From Symbioplanes lichenis (GTDB lineage: Bacteria; Actinomycetota; Actinomycetes; Mycobacteriales; Micromonosporaceae): DNA of 64,000 nt. The translations under genes were made by a program, and so were the position numbers. Shown piece by piece: positions 61,408-64,000 of this stretch. Below the pieces are notes generated by a model. It saw nothing but the letters and a program-made list of their open reading frames with translations. It made no database searches and was not told where the DNA came from. Where the stretch lies: NCBI RefSeq assembly GCF_030709675.1, contig NZ_JAUZQD010000001.1, positions 186,001-250,000 on the forward strand. The letters run 5' to 3'. The number at the start of each line of letters is the position of its first letter. Position 1 is the first letter of the stretch.

Positions 61408-62448
61408 TCAGGGCTGTTCGCGCGGTGGGCGCTCCCCGCTCCCCCGGGGGATGACGCTGGTGGAGATCGTCACCGTGCGCGCCGGGCCGCGGAAGCCGCT
61501 GATCCGCTCGTGGGCCAGCCGGGCCGCCTCCCGCCCCATCGCCACCGAGTCGTGCGCGACCACCGTGGCCCCGATGACGTCGGCCAGGTCGAAGTCGTCA
61601 AAGCCGACCAGGGCGGGCGGATCCGGCACCCCGCGCAAGGCCCGGAGGGCGCCCGTGGTCAGCCGGTTGTTCGTGGTGAAGAGCGCGGTCGGCGGCGCCG
61701 GCAGCGCCAGCAGGTCACGGACCACCTGCTCGGCCCGGCCGACGTCGTGCACGTCGGTGCGCAGGTAGGGCTCCCAGTCCGCGTTGCCGGCCGCCCCCAT
61801 GGCCTGCACGAAGCCGTCGATGCGCCCGCGCTGCGGCACCTTGCGGGCCAGATCGGCGACCAGGGCGACCTTGCGATGCCCGCCCGCGAGCAGGTGCTCG
61901 GCCGCGGCCCGGGCGCCGCCCACGTTGTCGATCAGCACGGCGTCGGCGGCGAGGCCGGCCGGCGGGCGGTCCAGGAAGACGAACGGCACGCCCTCGACCG
62001 CGAGGTGGTCGTGGCGCTCACCGCTCGGGACGACGAGCAGGGCCCGGACCCGGCGCTGCAGGAACGCCTCGACCAGCGACCGCTCGAGCTCGGCGTCCTC
62101 GTCGTTGTTGGCGGTCACCAGCTGCAGGCCGTGCTGGCGCAGCTCGCGCTCGATCCCGCTGGCCACGGCCGAGTAGAACGGGTTGGTCAGGTCGCCGCTG
62201 ATCAGCCCGACCAGCGCGGACGTGGCCCCGCGGCGCAGCTCGCGCGCAATGCCGTTGATCCGGTAGCCGAGGCGGTCGGCGGCCTCGCGAACCCGGCGGC
62301 CGGTGTCCTCGGCGACGTTGGGCTCGTCGTTGAGGGCACGCGACGCGGTCTTGAGGCTGACCCCGGCCAGGGCCGCCACCTGGGTGAGCGTGGGCCGGCG
62401 TCCGGCCGCCGCGTCGACGACCCCGTCGCCGGGACGGGATGCGGACAT
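61408..62448 (-). CDS. LacI-family sugar-responsive repressor
   Basis: This is a 346-residue regulator. The N-terminal HTH with hinge is clear (TLTQVAALAGVSLKTASRAL, NDEPNVAEDTGRRVREAADR, LGYRINGIARELR), followed by a periplasmic-binding-like domain (VGLISGDLTNPFYSAVASGI, VPFVFLDRPPAG). ATG 62448 with GGAG was chosen; an ATG 15 codons upstream is possible. A half-site of a palindrome lies about 40 bp upstream, and the full palindrome occurs before the secreted-protein gene at 63807. It may control that gene; the sugar is unknown. Confidence 0.93.
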   Translation of the reverse strand: MSASRPGDGVVDAAAGRRPTLTQVAALAGVSLKTASRALNDEPNVAEDTGRRVREAADRLGYRINGIARELRRGATSALVGLISGDLTNPFYSAVASGIERELRQHGLQLVTANNDEDAELERSLVEAFLQRRVRALLVVPSGERHDHLAVEGVPFVFLDRPPAGLAADAVLIDNVGGARAAAEHLLAGGHRKVALVADLARKVPQRGRIDGFVQAMGAAGNADWEPYLRTDVHDVGRAEQVVRDLLALPAPPTALFTTNNRLTTGALRALRGVPDPPALVGFDDFDLADVIGATVVAHDSVAMGREAARLAHERISGFRGPARTVTISTSVIPRGSGERPPREQP

Positions 62449-62485
62449 GCTGCTCCGTGTCGTCGCTCCTGCTGGGGAACAGAAG

Positions 62486-62500
62486 TATGACATCGACGGC
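62486..62500. promoter_or_regulatory. LacI half-site in its own promoter
   Basis: TATGACATCGACGGC shares TATGACATCGA with the perfect palindrome at 63708-63721. It lies 38 bp upstream of the lacI start, in the divergent gap shared with the MerR-PP2C gene. It suggests autoregulation. Confidence 0.5.
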
Positions 62501-62627
62501 GGCCGTGCCCCACCCCGCCGTGCCCGAATCCAGCCGATCGGCGTATTTCGCGCCGTGTCGCGCTTGACCTTCCCCCAAGGTCAAGGCCCACCGTCGGGGC
62601 ATCGTCGCCGACGGGGAGGATCGGGTC

Positions 62628-63656
62628 GTGGAGTTGCTGACCATCGGTGCGTTCGCGCGGGCAGCCCGGCTGTCGCCGAAGGCGCTCCGGCTCTACGACG
62701 AGCTCGGCCTGCTGCGCCCGGCGGCGGTGGACGCCGACACGGGCTACCGCTACTACGACCCGGCGCAGCTGGACCGCGCCCGGCTCGTGGCCTGGATGCG
62801 CCGCGTCGGCCTGCCGCTGGCCCGGATCCGCGAGCTCGCGGAACTGCCCGGCCCGGAGGCGGCCGAGGCGATCACCGCCTGGATGGCCGAGGCCGAGGCC
62901 GAGCTGGCCGCCCGCGGCCGGCTCGCCGATTTCCTCGTCGACTACCTCACCGGAAAGGGAGCACCCATGTCCGACACCCATGCCACTCTCGGTCTGCGGT
63001 TCGCCGCCGGCACCGCGCAAGGCCGGGTCCGCGAGACCCATCAGGACCACGCGTACGCGGGAAGCACCCTCCTCGCCGTCGCGGACGGCGGCGGTCCCCA
63101 CGGAGATCAGGCGGCCGCCGCTGCCGTCGACGCGTTCTGTTCCCTCCAGCCGGAGCTGGCCTCCCTCGAGCAGGGTGTCCGGGCCGCCGAAGCCGCCGTC
63201 CGCGCCCTGCCGTCCGAGGGCGACGCGCCCTTCACCACGCTGACCGCGCTGGTCTGGTCGGGCAGCCGGATCGGCGTGGCCCACATCGGCGACAGCCGGG
63301 CCTATCTGCTGCGCGGCGGCGAGCTGTCCCGGTTCACCGACGACCACAGCTACGTCCAGCAGCTGGTCGACGCGGGCGAGCTGCCCGCCGCGGAGGCGCT
63401 GACCCACCCCGAACGGCCCCTTCTCGTACGGGCCCTGGGCGCGAGCGGCGAAGCGGACATCTCCCTGCGCACCGCCCTCCCGGGCGACCGCTACCTGCTG
63501 TGCACCGACGGACTGTGGGCCGTCGTCCCCGGGCTCGCCGAGCTGCTGACCGGCACCGATCCGCAGGCGACGGTCGACCGCCTCCTCGCCGCGGCCGACG
63601 ACGCGGGCGCCCCGGACAACATCGCCTGCGTGGTCGCCGACGTCGTCGCCGTCTGA
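62628..63656 (+). CDS. MerR-type HTH fused to a PP2C-like phosphatase
   Basis: This is a 342-residue fusion. Residues 1-75 are a MerR DNA-binding domain (LLTIGAFARAARLSPKALRL, YDELGLLRPAAVD, TGYRYYDPAQL), with a coiled coil to about 105. Residues 120-342 are a PP2C Ser/Thr phosphatase (VADGGGPHGDQAA, AHIGDSRAYLLRGGELSRFT, LLCTDGLWAVV, DNIACVV). AAGGGAG lies 6 nt before an internal ATG at 62967 (residue 114), so a separate phosphatase of 229 residues may also be made. The GTG start has GGGGAGGA. No usual effector domain is present; the phosphatase replaces it. Confidence 0.9.
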   Translation: MELLTIGAFARAARLSPKALRLYDELGLLRPAAVDADTGYRYYDPAQLDRARLVAWMRRVGLPLARIRELAELPGPEAAEAITAWMAEAEAELAARGRLADFLVDYLTGKGAPMSDTHATLGLRFAAGTAQGRVRETHQDHAYAGSTLLAVADGGGPHGDQAAAAAVDAFCSLQPELASLEQGVRAAEAAVRALPSEGDAPFTTLTALVWSGSRIGVAHIGDSRAYLLRGGELSRFTDDHSYVQQLVDAGELPAAEALTHPERPLLVRALGASGEADISLRTALPGDRYLLCTDGLWAVVPGLAELLTGTDPQATVDRLLAAADDAGAPDNIACVVADVVAV

Positions 63657-63707
63657 AACTGGTGCCGCGGCCGTGCCCACCGGGGCGGCCGCGGCTGGCG
63701 GCTCGTA

Positions 63708-63721
63708 TGACATCGATGTCA
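63708..63721. promoter_or_regulatory. LacI operator candidate before the secreted protein gene
   Basis: TGACATCGATGTCA is a perfect 14-bp palindrome 85 bp upstream of the gene at 63807. The preceding GTA and the left arm match the half-site at 62485-62496 in the lacI promoter. It is a candidate site for the LacI protein. Confidence 0.6.
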
Positions 63722-63806
63722 AAGCCGTGAAGTCAAGACCTTGATTATTGACGTACTGAGAGCTGACGATGTGTCGCGGATGTTTCCGAGCCCCTGAGGA
63801 GACGGC

Positions 63807-64000
63807 ATGCATCGGCCACGATGGAGTGTCGCAATGTTATCGGTGGGTCTGGTGGCCGCGGGTGTCGCCGTGACTCCCGGCGGAGCCGCACAGGCCGCCG
63901 GCACGACGGCGTTCGCGTCGTCGTTCGAGGCGGACGACCCCCAGCCGACCTGGACCGACACCGTCGACGGCGACCGCAGCGGCGGCGTCGACGGCGAGAT
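63807..64000 (+). CDS. N-terminal part of a secreted protein (possibly GH92 alpha-mannosidase)
   Basis: Only 64 codons are in the window. A signal peptide (VAMLSVGLVAAGVAVTPGGA, cut near AQA) is followed by TTAFASSFEADDPQPTWTDT. This start of the mature protein resembles GH92-type mannosidases of actinobacteria, from memory only. GAGGAG lies about 5 nt before the ATG. The upstream LacI-type palindrome fits a sugar-controlled hydrolase. The rest lies outside the window. Confidence 0.6.
   Translation, partial: MHRPRWSVAMLSVGLVAAGVAVTPGGAAQAAGTTAFASSFEADDPQPTWTDTVDGDRSGGVDGE

Noticed and set aside
61408..62448. LacI protein as the regulator of the CebR box at 55498
   Set aside because: Its HTH differs from CebR as I recall it, and a different palindrome matches its own promoter.

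Overview
This 64 kb window is chromosomal DNA of a very GC-rich actinobacterium. The best guess is Actinoplanes or another Micromonosporaceae. The clues are the extreme GC bias at third codon positions, the frequent GTG starts, the ATGA/GTGA translational coupling, a DinB-type mycothiol-dependent transferase, a RING/TerD protein of the MXAN_6230/SCO0854 type, SGNH and GH64 secreted enzymes, and many small regulator-plus-transporter units. I saw no rRNA, tRNA, insertion sequence, phage gene or CRISPR array. The genus is an inference, not something read directly.

Layout. 1-3.9 kb: the end of a SulP transporter gene, a NarL-type two-component pair whose kinase carries a degenerate second half, and a stand-alone sigma region-4-like protein. 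4-6.6 kb: pyruvate phosphate dikinase. 6.9-14.5 kb: a likely biosynthetic group made of a GCS2/ATP-grasp fusion, an asparagine-synthase-type amidotransferase of the N-acetylglutaminylglutamine-amide class, an S9 peptidase and an MFS transporter. 14.6-20.8 kb: a membrane protein with an acidic tail, a DinB protein, the RING/TerD protein and a secreted S1 protease with a ricin-type lectin domain. 21-25.3 kb: a redox signalling operon (NAD kinase fused to GNAT, receiver fused to a thioredoxin-reductase-like flavoprotein, cNMP-domain histidine kinase). 25.8-29.2 kb: secreted CBM2-GH64 glucanase and a Bcr/CflA exporter. 29.4-33.8 kb: aldo-keto reductase with divergent XRE regulator, PrsW protease, TPR protein, YggT. 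33.8-40.4 kb: methyltransferase, PadR-ABC-FtsX operon, SGNH hydrolase, Atu4866-like protein, TetR. 40.4-44.2 kb: heterodimeric ABC exporter with a coupled 30-codon ORF between its halves. 44.2-48.9 kb: a large Calx-beta surface protein behind a c-di-GMP-I (GEMM) riboswitch, and a secreted alkaline phosphatase. 48.8-51.9 kb: a five-gene flavin/Fe-S/haem electron-transfer operon. 52-55.4 kb: two ABC-2 exporters. 55.6-64 kb: RNase HI, an intradiol dioxygenase-like lipoprotein, a DEDD-fold protein lacking catalytic residues, an ArsR-MFS pair, a LigD-type primase/polymerase, a LacI regulator, a MerR-PP2C fusion and the start of a secreted protein.

How the genes work together. Many units are local circuits in which a regulator sits next to its target with a readable dyad operator between or upstream: XRE/aldo-keto reductase, PadR/ABC, TetR/ABC, ArsR/MFS, and LacI with a distal secreted-protein promoter. 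The most notable larger systems are the riboswitch-controlled Calx-beta protein, the ligase-amidotransferase-peptidase-transporter group, the NAD kinase/flavoprotein/kinase operon and the electron-transfer operon. Start codons were chosen from ribosome-binding sites and overlaps, so several genes begin inside longer open frames.
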